NCBI GenBank assembly: GCA_034927285.1
Contig: JAYFQF010000047.1
Location: 1-61,989, forward strand
Direction: 5' to 3'
Origin: JAYFQF01 sp034927285
Lineage (GTDB): Bacteria > Bacillota > Peptococcia > DRI-13 > UBA5745
Length of the DNA: 61,989 nt
The notes beneath the pieces are model-generated. The model was given only the letters and a program-made list of their open reading frames with translations, did not search any database and was not told where the DNA came from. Each line of letters begins with the position of its first letter. Positions within the stretch are counted from its first letter, which is position 1. A program made the translations under genes and the position numbers. Shown in pieces: positions 33,362 to 42,621 of the stretch.

Positions 33362-34531
33362 TCAAAAGGAGAGGAAAGAGCAGGTCAGAAAGAAAAGCAG
33401 CAGAGAAAGCAGCGGTTGCATAAAGCAGCCTAAAAGGTAATATTTCAGCGGAAGCCTGGCGGAACCCGCCAGGCCGGCCACCTGAGCCTGGATAGAGAAA
33501 CCGCTCCAGCCCAGCAGCAGCAGGCAGTAAGGCAGGACCTGCCGCAGGGGAAGGGCCAGGGAGGATAAAAGGTTCAGTCCCAGGGTCATCTCAAAAAGGC
33601 CGGCGGCCAGCGCTCTGGCAAGCCCCAGGGTTTCCAGCCCCTTGGGCAGTAAGGCCTGCAGCAGGCCGGCCAGCCGGCCTAAAATGCCCAGATCCTCGAA
33701 AAGCTGGATCAAGGCGGAGAAAAGCAGGACATACCCTCCCAGGGAAAGGATGCTTTGGATGGCGGTAGATATGCTGACGGTAATCAGCCGGCTGAAGGAA
33801 TCCGCCGGCATTGTCGCGGCAGCGCCGGGCTGAGACGTTCCGGCCGGCGTTTTTGCCGGCGTGGCTGCCGCCGGGGCTACAGCCGGCGTGGCATGGTGAT
33901 CCTGCCGGGGCTTCGCAGACCCGGCAAATCTCCTGAACGGCCGGCGGAAAAGGGAATTTTTCCCCCGGCTGTATAGTCCCAGTCCAAAACCAAAGAGAAG
34001 GTTGGAGCCGTAGTGACAAAGGGCTAAAAGCCAGCCTGCCGCCGGGGCCGACAGCATGCCCGCAGCCACGCTGGTCAGAAGAAAGCCCGGGCTGGAGTTA
34101 TTGGTGAAGGCCAGGAGCCGGCCCGCTTCGTCTTCATCAAGATAATTTTCACTGTAGAGCCGGCTGGAGATCACCGCCCCCATGGGAAAGCCGCTGGTAT
34201 AGCCTAAGGCCAGCCCCAGCCCGGCAGCCCCGGGCAGGTTAAACAGCGGTCCCATCAGAGGCTGAAGAAGGCGGCCCAGGGTACGCAGGATGCCGGATCC
34301 CATCAGGATTTCCGCCAAAATAAAAAAAGGCAGCATGGAGGGCACCAAAATACCGGCCCAAAGATTCAGTCCCCGGCGGGCGCCGCTGTAGATGCTCTGG
34401 GGGAAAACAGCCATGGCGATAAAAAAGCCGGCGGCAGCTACGCCGAAAAAGCGGCTCATCTCTCGGGCCGGCCCCCTGACCGGCGACCCGACGGGCCTGT
34501 TATATCCTATGGTTTTTCCACCGTCGCTCAT
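33362..34531 (-). CDS. ylbJ: Sporulation integral membrane protein YlbJ
   Basis: The 389-residue polytopic protein shows NLWAGILVPSMLPFFILAEIL, GYTSGFPMGAVISSRLY, FTNNSSPGFLLTSV and GWSGFSIQAQVAGL, all hallmarks of YlbJ, a nucleoside-recognition (Gate) domain protein needed in Bacillus sporulation. GGAGGG precedes the ATG. Between membrane segments (about residues 200-245) is a proline/alanine/threonine-rich stretch with repeats (TPAVAPAAATPAKTPAGT), longer than expected. It points to a spore-forming lineage. It faces the azl genes tail to tail. Confidence 0.9.
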   Translation of the reverse strand: MSDGGKTIGYNRPVGSPVRGPAREMSRFFGVAAAGFFIAMAVFPQSIYSGARRGLNLWAGILVPSMLPFFILAEILMGSGILRTLGRLLQPLMGPLFNLPGAAGLGLALGYTSGFPMGAVISSRLYSENYLDEDEAGRLLAFTNNSSPGFLLTSVAAGMLSAPAAGWLLALCHYGSNLLFGFGLGLYSRGKNSLFRRPFRRFAGSAKPRQDHHATPAVAPAAATPAKTPAGTSQPGAAATMPADSFSRLITVSISTAIQSILSLGGYVLLFSALIQLFEDLGILGRLAGLLQALLPKGLETLGLARALAAGLFEMTLGLNLLSSLALPLRQVLPYCLLLLGWSGFSIQAQVAGLAGSARLPLKYYLLGCFMQPLLSLLLFFLTCSFLSF

Positions 34532-34655
34532 GATTACCCTCCGCCTGAATTGCTGTCCGTCCTTATTTTTATTAGCTTTACCGGGAATTTATGACCGGCA
34601 GTTTTATTCGGGAGGTCCGTTGTACGGCAGAGCTTCCGCGCTTGCGGTAAAATGG

Positions 34656-34746
34656 GTCTGCGGACAAACACTGTCTGCGGAAAATGATATTTGCGGCAAT
34701 CATGTCTGTGGCAATTACTGTCTGCGGAAAATGATATTTACGGCAA
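34656..34746. repeat. Intergenic repeat cluster with about 15-16 and 47 bp periods
   Basis: ACTGTCTGCGGAAAATGATATTT occurs twice, 47 bases apart, and between them lie shorter GTCTG-GG variants, giving an underlying 15-16 base period. The array reaches into the last codons of tmcAL. Confidence 0.7.
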
Positions 34747-36009
34747 AATAACGGGGCTGAACAGGCACTCGGGATTTCCGTAAGGGGTGGGACGTCTTTC
34801 CAAAAGGCTGTAAAGGCTGCCGCAGCGTTTTTCAAGTTCCCAGGCCAGCCGGCAGGCGGGGCTGGTTTTGGCGGTCCTTTCGGCCTGATTGGTGCGGGTG
34901 ATTATCGGCAAGGCGGCAGTTTTGCGCATACGGCCCAGAAGCCGGCAGCCTGTCCCGTTGGCTCCCAGCACCCGGATATAGGGGACGCCTTCCGCCAGAT
35001 AGGCGGCCTGCGTTTCCCGGTAATCCAAAAACAGGTGGGCGGTCAGGCGCATAAGCCTGGTCAGAGGGTAGCGGCGGGTTTTGGCCAGCCGGTAGAATTC
35101 CGCCATGCTGCCGGCCCGAAGAGCCGCGTCTTGCAGACGGTTTTCCAGACCCTCGCCCATGTCCGGCAGGGCGGAAAACGTAAACTGATCGGCACGGCGC
35201 AGCAAAGTCAGCTGGGCGGCTTCCCAGTCGGCGGGAAAGACCAGTCCGGCGCCGGCCAGCTCCCTCAGAGTGGTTTCCGGCAGGTAGGCGGAAAAGCCGG
35301 CGGCCTCCAGCTGAGCATAGCTGAGGCTTGAACGGGAATCGGGGTTTTTCTCCTCCTCCTGGCGGAGGGTACGGTAAAGAAGGCTCCGGCAGGCGGCGGC
35401 GCTGGGATAGATTCCTTCCGTAAGCTGACGGCTGAGATAGCCGCCGCCTTTTCGCTGCAAAAGCAGGGGCTTCAGCCTCACCTTACGCTGGGCGATAACC
35501 TGAAGATAAGCCAGAGCCAGGATATCGTTGGGCAGGGAAGGAGCGAAACAGTGCCCGTCGCCGCAGCAAAGGGCCTTGGCCTGGGCCTCGGCATAAGGCA
35601 GTCCGGCGGAGAGATAACGTTTAAGCGCTTCTTTGAACTGGGAATCGGGAAAAGCCAGCCTTTGGGCAGTCTCCTCTAAAGCCGCCAGATCCCCGGTTTC
35701 GGCGCCGAAGGCCAAAAAATCCGTCACGCCGGTAGCGGCCAGAAGGCTTACGCCGCCCAGGGCAAACCAGTAAGCGCTGCGCAAGGCGAAAAGAGCCGGT
35801 AATTCCAGGACCAGATCCGCTCCGGCGGCTAAAGCCATGCGGGTACGGATTTCCTTATTTACCACTGCCGGCTGGCCCCTTTGTACAAAGTTTCCGCTCA
35901 TGGCCAGCACCAGGGCGTCGATGCCCTGCTCTTCCTTCAGCCAGCGCAGCTGGCGTTGGTGCCCCAGATGTAAGGGGTTGTATTCGCAGATAATGCCGGC
36001 AGCTTTCAT
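34738..36009 (-). CDS. tmcAL: tRNA(Met) cytidine acetate ligase
   Basis: The 423-residue protein begins MKAAGIICEYNPLHLGHQRQL, with the NPLHLGH nucleotidyltransferase motif, then VLAMSGNFVQRGQPA and GADLVLELP, diagnostic of TmcAL (YlbM). It activates acetate with ATP to acetylate C34 of elongator tRNA-Met. The ATG at 36009 has AAGGAG upstream; a GTG immediately before it is possible. It pairs with ylbJ as in many Firmicutes. Confidence 0.93.
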   Translation of the reverse strand: MKAAGIICEYNPLHLGHQRQLRWLKEEQGIDALVLAMSGNFVQRGQPAVVNKEIRTRMALAAGADLVLELPALFALRSAYWFALGGVSLLAATGVTDFLAFGAETGDLAALEETAQRLAFPDSQFKEALKRYLSAGLPYAEAQAKALCCGDGHCFAPSLPNDILALAYLQVIAQRKVRLKPLLLQRKGGGYLSRQLTEGIYPSAAACRSLLYRTLRQEEEKNPDSRSSLSYAQLEAAGFSAYLPETTLRELAGAGLVFPADWEAAQLTLLRRADQFTFSALPDMGEGLENRLQDAALRAGSMAEFYRLAKTRRYPLTRLMRLTAHLFLDYRETQAAYLAEGVPYIRVLGANGTGCRLLGRMRKTAALPIITRTNQAERTAKTSPACRLAWELEKRCGSLYSLLERRPTPYGNPECLFSPVILP

Positions 36010-36147
36010 CACGGGACTCCTTATTTTTTGATCAGGAATTATTGAAAGGGAAACACTTTTGATATATCATAGTGATTAGTCATTGGACAAACCGTAAATC
36101 ACGGCAGTTGATGGATTGAAATAATTATAACACAGGAGGGAATCAAA

Positions 36148-37140
36148 ATGGATTTGATCACAAAAATCAGAGAGAAAGCGAAAAAGGAAGGCAAGCATAT
36201 CGTACTGCCCGAAGGTACCGAAAAGCGCACGGTGAAAGCCGCTGAAATCATCACCAAGGAAAAAATCGCCAAAGTCACGCTGCTGGGCCACGCTGAAGAT
36301 GTAGCCAAGGCAGCGGCAGAGGCCGGCGCGGACCTTACCGGCGTGGAGGTCGTCGATCCTGCCAAATCTCCGGATTTCGATGATTTTGCCGCTACTTTCT
36401 GCAAGCTGCGGGAGAAAAAGGGCATGACCATGGATAAAGCCGTCGCCACCATGAAGGATCCCCTGTACTTCGGCGTGATGATGGTTTATAAGAATAAATG
36501 CGACGGCATGGTGGCCGGCGCTGAAAACTCCACCGGCAATGTGCTGCGTCCGGCGCTGCAGATCGTAAAGACCAAACCCGGCATTTCCTCGGTATCCGGC
36601 GCTTTCATCATGATCACCCCCAAGACTGAATACGGGGACAACGGCATCCTGGTCTTTGCCGACTGCGCCGTAAATCCCACCATCACCGCCGAGCAGATGG
36701 CGGAGATCGCTTACTGCTCCGCCCAGACCGCCAGAGAGATCGCTGATATCAAAGAGCCGAAGGTGGCCATGCTTTCCTTCTCCACTAAGGGCAGCGCCAG
36801 CCATGAGGTAGTGGATAAGGTGGCCGAGGCGGTTAAGATCGCCCAGGAAAGATATCCCGATCTGGCGGTTGACGGTGAGTTACAGATGGACGCCGCCATC
36901 GTTCCCTCCGTAGGGCAGTTCAAAGCTCCCGGCAGTAAAGTGGCGGGCCACGCCAACGTATTGGTCTTCCCCAGCCTGGAAGCCGGAAATATCGCCTATA
37001 AGACCGCTCAGCGTTTCGGCGGCGCCGAAGCCGTAGGTCCTGTACTGCAGGGAATGGCGAAACCTGTTAACGACCTGTCCCGGGGCTGCAGCATCGACGA
37101 TGTGGTAAATACCGTGGCTATGGTTTGCTGCCAGAAATAA
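36148..37140 (+). CDS. pta: Phosphate acetyltransferase
   Basis: The 330-residue enzyme has MDLITKIREKAKKEGKHIVLPEG, the signature DKAVATMKDPLYFGVMMV, GAENSTGNVLRPALQI and GELQMDAAIVPSV. It interconverts acetyl-CoA and acetyl phosphate, feeding substrate-level ATP formation in fermenters. GGAGGG precedes the ATG. No acetate kinase gene is adjacent. A long terminator follows. Confidence 0.96.
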   Translation: MDLITKIREKAKKEGKHIVLPEGTEKRTVKAAEIITKEKIAKVTLLGHAEDVAKAAAEAGADLTGVEVVDPAKSPDFDDFAATFCKLREKKGMTMDKAVATMKDPLYFGVMMVYKNKCDGMVAGAENSTGNVLRPALQIVKTKPGISSVSGAFIMITPKTEYGDNGILVFADCAVNPTITAEQMAEIAYCSAQTAREIADIKEPKVAMLSFSTKGSASHEVVDKVAEAVKIAQERYPDLAVDGELQMDAAIVPSVGQFKAPGSKVAGHANVLVFPSLEAGNIAYKTAQRFGGAEAVGPVLQGMAKPVNDLSRGCSIDDVVNTVAMVCCQK

Positions 37141-37154
37141 GTAAAAGAAGAAGG

Positions 37155-37228
37155 CAGCCGCAAACTTTCCCCGGACCCTGTCTGCCTGGCGGCAGAGGGG
37201 AAAAAGGAAAGCCGCGGCTGTTTTTTTT
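37155..37228 (+). terminator. Terminator of pta
   Basis: CAGCCGC (37155-37161) pairs with GCGGCTG (37214-37220), TTCCCC with GGGGAA and CTGCC with GGCAG inside, then eight T. Confidence 0.9.
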
Positions 37229-37371
37229 AGCCCGGGAAATAAGGCAGACATGAAAGAGCACATATTTATGAACAAATGTTTGCAGGCCGGATATTAGGAC
37301 CGCATAGTTCACATATTTAGGGACCAAACACCTGCGGCTAAAACAATCCGGACAGCTGAAGGCCAAACATG

Positions 37372-37408
37372 AGATCAGGGAAGTCCCTCGGAACTCCCCT
37401 GATCTTTT
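37372..37408 (+). terminator. Second hairpin terminator in the pta-helD gap
   Basis: AGATCAGGG (37372-37380) pairs with CCCTGATCT (37397-37405), then TTT. No gene is seen directly upstream of it, so the transcript it serves is unclear. Confidence 0.6.
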
Positions 37409-37537
37409 CTGACTATGACTCTAAGGGCCGGTTTAGCGCGCGGATCCGCAGAACAAAACCACCCGCTATGCGGGCGCGTGGCCCAGTATGATGAACAACG
37501 CCGGGCAATCAGGAAAGCGAGGCGCGGGTATGGAGGG

Positions 37538-37735
37538 ATGAGGGGATTTGTAAGCATGGCGGCTGCGAAGGCCTACATGCTGTCTCTTACCGATCTGGTG
37601 TATATTGCGGGCAAGGCAAACCTCTGAGCCGATGCCCGGACCAACGCGTTAAAGGAATTAATTTCCGGCAAGGCTTGCGAAAATACCTGGAAGATAGATT
37701 ATATTTACAGCCATAAAGGGTATCCGGGCCTTTGA
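37538..37735 (+). pseudogene. Decayed coding fragment with in-frame TGA
   Basis: ATG with GGAGGG opens a frame coding MRGFVSMAAAKAYMLSLTDL and on, stopped by TGA at 37625-37627, after which the same frame continues (ADARTNALKELISGKACENT and on) to TGA at 37733. The two parts look like one short protein interrupted by a nonsense mutation. No family recognised. The rest of the 676-base gap between pta and helD contains two terminator hairpins and nothing else I can support. Confidence 0.35.
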
Positions 37736-37816
37736 TACGAAAAAGAAAGCGTCAGAATAGGTTGGTTATATATTTAATTCCAGTTTGCCGGGAGAAAGAT
37801 AGCAAGGAGAAAGACT

Positions 37817-39874
37817 GTGATCAATCCAACAGAGAAAGATGAACGGAAGTACCTGGATGAAGTTCAGGAAAAGTTAAAAACAGCGCTGGACCAAATTATC
37901 CGGAAAATAGATCACTATTCAAAAGAAATACTAGAAATTAAGCAATATATTTATGAAAACCTGGCCCAGTTCGACGCTGCCGAAAAAGCGTCAAACAGAA
38001 TTGCGGTTTCTGATAAAGTGGCCTTTGGCGAAAAGGCCGTCAAAGAGCGGGAACAACTTCAAAAGCTGATTCAATCTCCGTATTTCGGAAGAATTGACTT
38101 TGCCGAAGCGGCAGAAGAAAAGAGCGAGGTATTTTACATCGGGATACACGCTTTTGTTGATCCGGTGACTTCTCGCCACATCATTTTCGATTGGCGCGCC
38201 CCCGTCTCAAGTATATTTTATGATTTTGAAATCGGTTCGGTCTTTTATCTGGCTCCTGCCGGAAAAATCAATGGCGTGCTGACCCTGAAGCGCCAATACA
38301 GGATCAGACAAACGCAAATGGAATATATGATTGAAAGCTCCCTGAATATTGGCGACGAAATCCTGCAAAAAGAATTAAGCCGGAACTCTGACGACAAGAT
38401 GAAAAACATCGTAGCGACAATCCAAAGGGAACAAAACGCCATCATCAGAAATGAAGCCGCCAAAGTATTGATTATCCAGGGGGCGGCAGGTTCCGGAAAA
38501 ACATCGATAGCCTTGCATCGGGTCGCGTTTTTATTGTATCGCTATAAAGATACTCTAACATCGAAGAACGTGCTGATTATTTCTCCCAATAAAGTATTCA
38601 GCAACTACATTTCAAATGTTTTGCCGGAATTGGGAGAAGAGAACATCTCGGAAATGGACTTCGATGATATCGCAACGAACATCATCGGCAAGAAGTATCA
38701 ATATCAGACTTTCCCTGAACAGGTGGAAAGCTTATTGGAGAATGGGGACGGGGAAGCCGTTGCCAGGATCAAATTCAAGGCGGCGGCTCTCTTTGTGGAA
38801 CAGCTCCGGTCTTATCTGGAATTTGCGGATGAAAACTATTTCGTACCCACTGATTTCAGATTGGGGAACTTCTTTGTTTCCCGGGGAGAATTGCTTTCCG
38901 GCTATCACACTTTTAAGAGACTGCCGGTCAAGCCGCGATTACGAAAAATAGCCGATGACTTAATAGAGAAATACAAGATCAATACAAACAGAAAACTTGC
39001 TGGTTCCATACCCGGGCAAATTCGGAACGGCATACAAAAAATGTTCCGATTTACCGATGCGCTTTCGCTTTATCAGGACTTTTACCGCTATATCGGGCAG
39101 GAAGAGATGTTCCGTTTCGCAGCGAGAAACACCTTTGAATTCTGTGATGTTTACCCGTTTATCTATACAAAGATATTTGTTGAAGGGGAAAAAACAGATT
39201 ACAAAGGGATACAGCATTTGTTGGTTGATGAAATGCAGGATTATACGCCGATACAATATGCGGTCTTAGCCAAACTGTTTCCCTGCAAAATGACCATTTT
39301 GGGTGATAGCTACCAGAGCGTCAACCCCTACAGTTCTTCTTCCATGGAGAAAATCCAATCAAATTTTGCCGGCTGCCAGTGTATGGAATTGAACAGGAGT
39401 TATCGTTCAACCATCGAAATTACCAGGTTTACGCAAAAGATTTTAGAAAATGCTAAACTGATTCCTGTCGAGCGCCACGGTAATGCTCCGACAATAGCGA
39501 TATCCCAGACCCCGGAGGAGCAGCTCGATAAAATACGGCGCCTGATTAAGCAATTCAAGCAGTCCGGATATCCCTCATTGGGCATTATCTGCAAATCACA
39601 AAAGCAGGCAAATCTGATGTTTGAACAGCTCCATACCGCTTATGATGATATGGTTTTATTGGATTTTGGCAGCAAGAAGTTTCGGGAGGGTATCGTCGTT
39701 ACTTCCGTGCATATGGCAAAAGGGCTTGAGTTCGACCAGGTAATAGTCCCGGAGGTTTCCGATAAGCTTTATGAAACGGAATTAGATCAAAGCCTTTTAT
39801 ATATAGCCTGCACAAGAGCCATGCACAGATTAGATTTAACCTGCTGCGGCAGGATAACCAAGTTTCTGAACTGA
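37817..39874 (+). CDS. helD: HelD-like RNA polymerase recycling helicase
   Basis: GTG start behind AAGGAGA. The 685-residue superfamily I helicase has an N-terminal coiled coil (about 8-60), the HelD-specific segment IFDWRAPVSSIFYDFEIG, Walker A IIQGAAGSGKTSIALHRVAF (about 215-235), LLVDEMQDYTPIQY (Walker B), ILGDSYQSVNPY and VTSVHMAKGLEFDQVIVPEV. HelD pulls stalled RNA polymerase off DNA with ATP. Length is slightly below the Bacillus protein. Codon use is more AT-rich than neighbours, and a decayed fragment lies upstream, so the gene may be acquired. Confidence 0.88.
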   Translation: MINPTEKDERKYLDEVQEKLKTALDQIIRKIDHYSKEILEIKQYIYENLAQFDAAEKASNRIAVSDKVAFGEKAVKEREQLQKLIQSPYFGRIDFAEAAEEKSEVFYIGIHAFVDPVTSRHIIFDWRAPVSSIFYDFEIGSVFYLAPAGKINGVLTLKRQYRIRQTQMEYMIESSLNIGDEILQKELSRNSDDKMKNIVATIQREQNAIIRNEAAKVLIIQGAAGSGKTSIALHRVAFLLYRYKDTLTSKNVLIISPNKVFSNYISNVLPELGEENISEMDFDDIATNIIGKKYQYQTFPEQVESLLENGDGEAVARIKFKAAALFVEQLRSYLEFADENYFVPTDFRLGNFFVSRGELLSGYHTFKRLPVKPRLRKIADDLIEKYKINTNRKLAGSIPGQIRNGIQKMFRFTDALSLYQDFYRYIGQEEMFRFAARNTFEFCDVYPFIYTKIFVEGEKTDYKGIQHLLVDEMQDYTPIQYAVLAKLFPCKMTILGDSYQSVNPYSSSSMEKIQSNFAGCQCMELNRSYRSTIEITRFTQKILENAKLIPVERHGNAPTIAISQTPEEQLDKIRRLIKQFKQSGYPSLGIICKSQKQANLMFEQLHTAYDDMVLLDFGSKKFREGIVVTSVHMAKGLEFDQVIVPEVSDKLYETELDQSLLYIACTRAMHRLDLTCCGRITKFLN

Positions 39875-39969
39875 AGCCGGCTTAATTGGGCACGGCGGAC
39901 TGCCTGAGGAAGGAAGCAAAAGGCCCTTTAAGGCGCCGGCGAAAGCGGCAAGGGGCTTTGAGCTGGCCT

Positions 39970-40006
39970 GAAGAAAAGGAAAGGCCGGCGCCCTGAGGCG
40001 CCGGCC
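39970..40006 (-). terminator. Terminator of the ATC-hydrolase-like gene
   Basis: GGCCGGCGCC and GGCGCCGGCC (39983-39992, 39997-40006) form a perfect 10-bp stem with a CTGA loop. On the minus strand TTTCCTTTTCTT follows. Confidence 0.65.
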
Positions 40007-40052
40007 GGCAATGAAGGCTTATCGCGTTGGGGAAAAAACCCCTTGTCTTTGT

Positions 40053-40511
40053 TTATTCCTCCTCCGTCCAGAGGAAACGGCAGCATTTATCACCATTGGT
40101 CAGGCATTCCGGGCGTTCCAGCTTCATGCCGAAGCCGGCGTAAAGGGGGTAATCGATCTGGCAATATAAAGCGCCGATTTTCAGCCCTTCCTCGCCGTAG
40201 GCGGCCCAGGTCTCCGCCATAGGACAGTAGGTGACCACGCCCTTTTCATCCCGGTGCCAGTCCGGCGTGGGAAAGTCCTTCATTTTGCCGTAAACGGCTT
40301 TGCCCTTAGGTTCCAGACCGTTTTCCCGGCAGTCCTTGTGCATGGCTTCGATACGGGAGGCGGCCATATTTTTAATAGCGTTGGCAACGGCTTTTTTTCC
40401 TTCTTCTTCGCCAAGCCGGTCGATCATTTCCTTGGCCATCCAGTAATGCATATCGGCCATCAGTTTGGAGATCCGCATTGCCGTGGGCTGGCTGACTTTA
40501 ATGTCGCTCAT
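40053..40511 (-). CDS. L-2-amino-thiazoline-4-carboxylate hydrolase-like protein
   Basis: The 152-residue protein ends with the family pattern TYCPMAETWAAYGEEGLKIG, then YCQIDYPLYAGF and LTNGDKCCRFLW: spaced Cys, Trp, Tyr-Cys and a final Cys-Phe. These match the ATC hydrolase family (PF14196), one member of which opens the thiazoline ring on the way to cysteine; most members have no tested substrate. GGAGGAA precedes the ATG at 40511. It stands alone. Confidence 0.75.
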   Translation of the reverse strand: MSDIKVSQPTAMRISKLMADMHYWMAKEMIDRLGEEEGKKAVANAIKNMAASRIEAMHKDCRENGLEPKGKAVYGKMKDFPTPDWHRDEKGVVTYCPMAETWAAYGEEGLKIGALYCQIDYPLYAGFGMKLERPECLTNGDKCCRFLWTEEE

Positions 40512-40685
40512 CACGATTCCTCCTCATTCTTAATACGAGAATAGTACTGCTGCTTTTTGGGGGGTTATATGCCTATTTTCCGATCCTTCACGGAAAATGT
40601 CAAGCTGAAAAAGGGGCAGGAAAGCCGGCGGCCGGCAGCGGCAAGGGTTATTGGGGTGCACCGCCGCCGGCTTGGGCAAGGATTT

Positions 40686-40737
40686 TATCAGAGCGCAGCC
40701 CCAACTGGGCGCCAAGGCTCTATCAGAGCGCAGCCCC
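40686..40737. repeat. 17-bp direct repeat covering the ftsH 3' end
   Basis: TATCAGAGCGCAGCCCC occurs at 40686-40702 and 40721-40737, 35 bases apart. The second copy includes the ftsH stop codon, so the first is a duplicate of the gene's tail. Confidence 0.75.
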
Positions 40738-42621
40738 TCCGGCTTCGGCGGCGGGACCTTGGGGCAGAGCTTTTTGCCGGTTCCGGTTTAAGATTTCCAG
40801 AAATTCCCCGCCGGTGATGGTTTCCTTCTCCAGGAGGTACTGAGCCAGCTCGTTGAGCTTGGCGGCGTTTTCTTTAAGGATGTCCAGGGCTTTTTCGTGG
40901 GCTTTTTTAATGATGGCGATGACTTCCTGGTCTACCTGAGCCGCGGTGCTTTCGGAGCAGGACAGGCTGGGATCGCCGCCCAGATACTGATTGGACAGGG
41001 TTTCCAAAGCCACCATGCCGAAAGTTTTCGTCATTCCCAGCCGGGTCACCATGGCCCGGGCCAGTTTGGTAGCCTGCTCGATATCGTTGGCGGCGCCGGA
41101 GGTGCAGGTGCCGAAGATCAGTTCCTCGGCTGCCCGGCCGCCGGTAAGGGTGGCGATTTTATTGAAGGCTTCCTCCCTGGACATTAATAAGCTCTCATCT
41201 TCCGCCAACTGCATGGTATAACCCAGGGCGCCGGAGGTGCGGGGGATAATGGTGATTTTATGGACGGGGGCGGAATCGCTTTGCAGAGCCGCCACCAGGG
41301 CATGGCCGATTTCATGATAAGCCACGATCCGTTTTTCTTTCAGGGGGATTACGGCGTTTTTCCGTTCATAGCCGGCCAGTACGGTTTCCACAGAGGCGTC
41401 CAGATCCGCCTGGATTACCTTCTGCCTGCCCTCCCGGACAGCCCGCAGGGCCGCTTCGTTGATGATATTGGCCAGATCCGCTCCGGAAGCCCCGACGGTG
41501 GCCCGGGCAATGGAATTGAAATCAATGGAGGAATCTATCTTAACGGATTTGCTGTGGACCCGCAGGATATCCTCCCGGCCTTTCAGGTCGGGCAGTTCTA
41601 CGGGAATCCGGCGGTCAAACCGGCCGGGCCGCAGCAAGGCCTTATCCAGGGAATCCGGCCGGTTGGTGGCGGCCAGGATCACCACGCCTTTTTTTGAATC
41701 GAAGCCGTCCATCTCGGTTAAAAGCTGGTTCAGGGTTTGTTCCCGCTCGTCGTTGCCGGCTCCCAAAGCATTGTCCCGGCGTTTGCCGATGGTATCAATT
41801 TCATCGATAAACACGATACAGGGCGCTTTTTCCTGGGCCTGCTTGAACAGGTCCCGGACCTTGGCGGCGCCCATCCCCACAAACATTTCCACGAATTCGG
41901 AGCCGGATATGGAGAAGAAGGGGACGTTGGCCTCGCCGGCCACAGCCTTGGCCAACAAAGTTTTGCCGGTACCGGGAGGGCCCACCAAAAGGGCCCCTTT
42001 GGGCATGCTGGCGCCGATGACCTCGTATTTTGAGGGGTTGTGGAGGAAGCTGACCAGCTCCTGCAAAGCCTCCTTGGCCTCGTCCTGTCCGGCCACATCG
42101 GCAAAGGTTTTGCCGGTTTGGGCGGAAACGTAGATTTTGGCGTTGCTTTTGCCAAAGGACATAAAGTTATTGCCGCCCATTTTTTTCATCATGGACCGGG
42201 AAAGCATCTGGCCCACGAAAACCAGGATAGCGATAAAGATGACGTTCATCAGCAGGGTGGAGAGGAAGCTGTTTTCCTTGGGTTTGATCTGGGAATAGAC
42301 GGCGCCGGACTCTTCCAGGCGGTTTACCAGATCCGGATCGTTCATGGGGACTACGGAATAGATGGTCTTATCGGCGGCCGGGTCCAGGAGGTAGTAGATG
42401 GCTTCATTGTTTACCTCCACCTGGGAAATTTCCTTGTTTCTTAATTGCTTCAGGAAAGTGCCGTAGTCTACCTGCTGGATAGCGGAACTGGAAATCAGGG
42501 GGATGACCAGCCAGTTCAGCAGCATCAGGATCAGCATGGCGATCAGATAATAGTAGATCAGCGGCTTTCTCGGCCCTTTCTGCTCTTTGATGGGTCCTTT
42601 TCGTTCTTTCAGGTTCATCAT
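40723..42621 (-). CDS. ftsH: ATP-dependent zinc metalloprotease FtsH
   Basis: The 632-residue membrane AAA protease has two N-terminal membrane segments (about 22-45 and 117-140), the AAA module (VGPPGTGKTLLAKAVAGEA, IVFIDEIDTIGKRRDN, second-region-of-homology RPGRFDRRIPV) and zinc motif HEIGH (VAYHEIGHALVAAL, about residue 430). It degrades membrane and regulatory proteins. Here it follows and overlaps a MarR regulator gene, not tilS/hpt as in many Firmicutes, so a second FtsH elsewhere in the genome is likely. Confidence 0.95.
   Translation of the reverse strand: MMNLKERKGPIKEQKGPRKPLIYYYLIAMLILMLLNWLVIPLISSSAIQQVDYGTFLKQLRNKEISQVEVNNEAIYYLLDPAADKTIYSVVPMNDPDLVNRLEESGAVYSQIKPKENSFLSTLLMNVIFIAILVFVGQMLSRSMMKKMGGNNFMSFGKSNAKIYVSAQTGKTFADVAGQDEAKEALQELVSFLHNPSKYEVIGASMPKGALLVGPPGTGKTLLAKAVAGEANVPFFSISGSEFVEMFVGMGAAKVRDLFKQAQEKAPCIVFIDEIDTIGKRRDNALGAGNDEREQTLNQLLTEMDGFDSKKGVVILAATNRPDSLDKALLRPGRFDRRIPVELPDLKGREDILRVHSKSVKIDSSIDFNSIARATVGASGADLANIINEAALRAVREGRQKVIQADLDASVETVLAGYERKNAVIPLKEKRIVAYHEIGHALVAALQSDSAPVHKITIIPRTSGALGYTMQLAEDESLLMSREEAFNKIATLTGGRAAEELIFGTCTSGAANDIEQATKLARAMVTRLGMTKTFGMVALETLSNQYLGGDPSLSCSESTAAQVDQEVIAIIKKAHEKALDILKENAAKLNELAQYLLEKETITGGEFLEILNRNRQKALPQGPAAEAGGAAL

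Noticed and set aside
37625..37627. TGA in the 37538-37735 frame as a selenocysteine codon
   Set aside because: No SECIS-like hairpin follows directly, the fragment matches no selenoprotein, and no Sec machinery is in the window.
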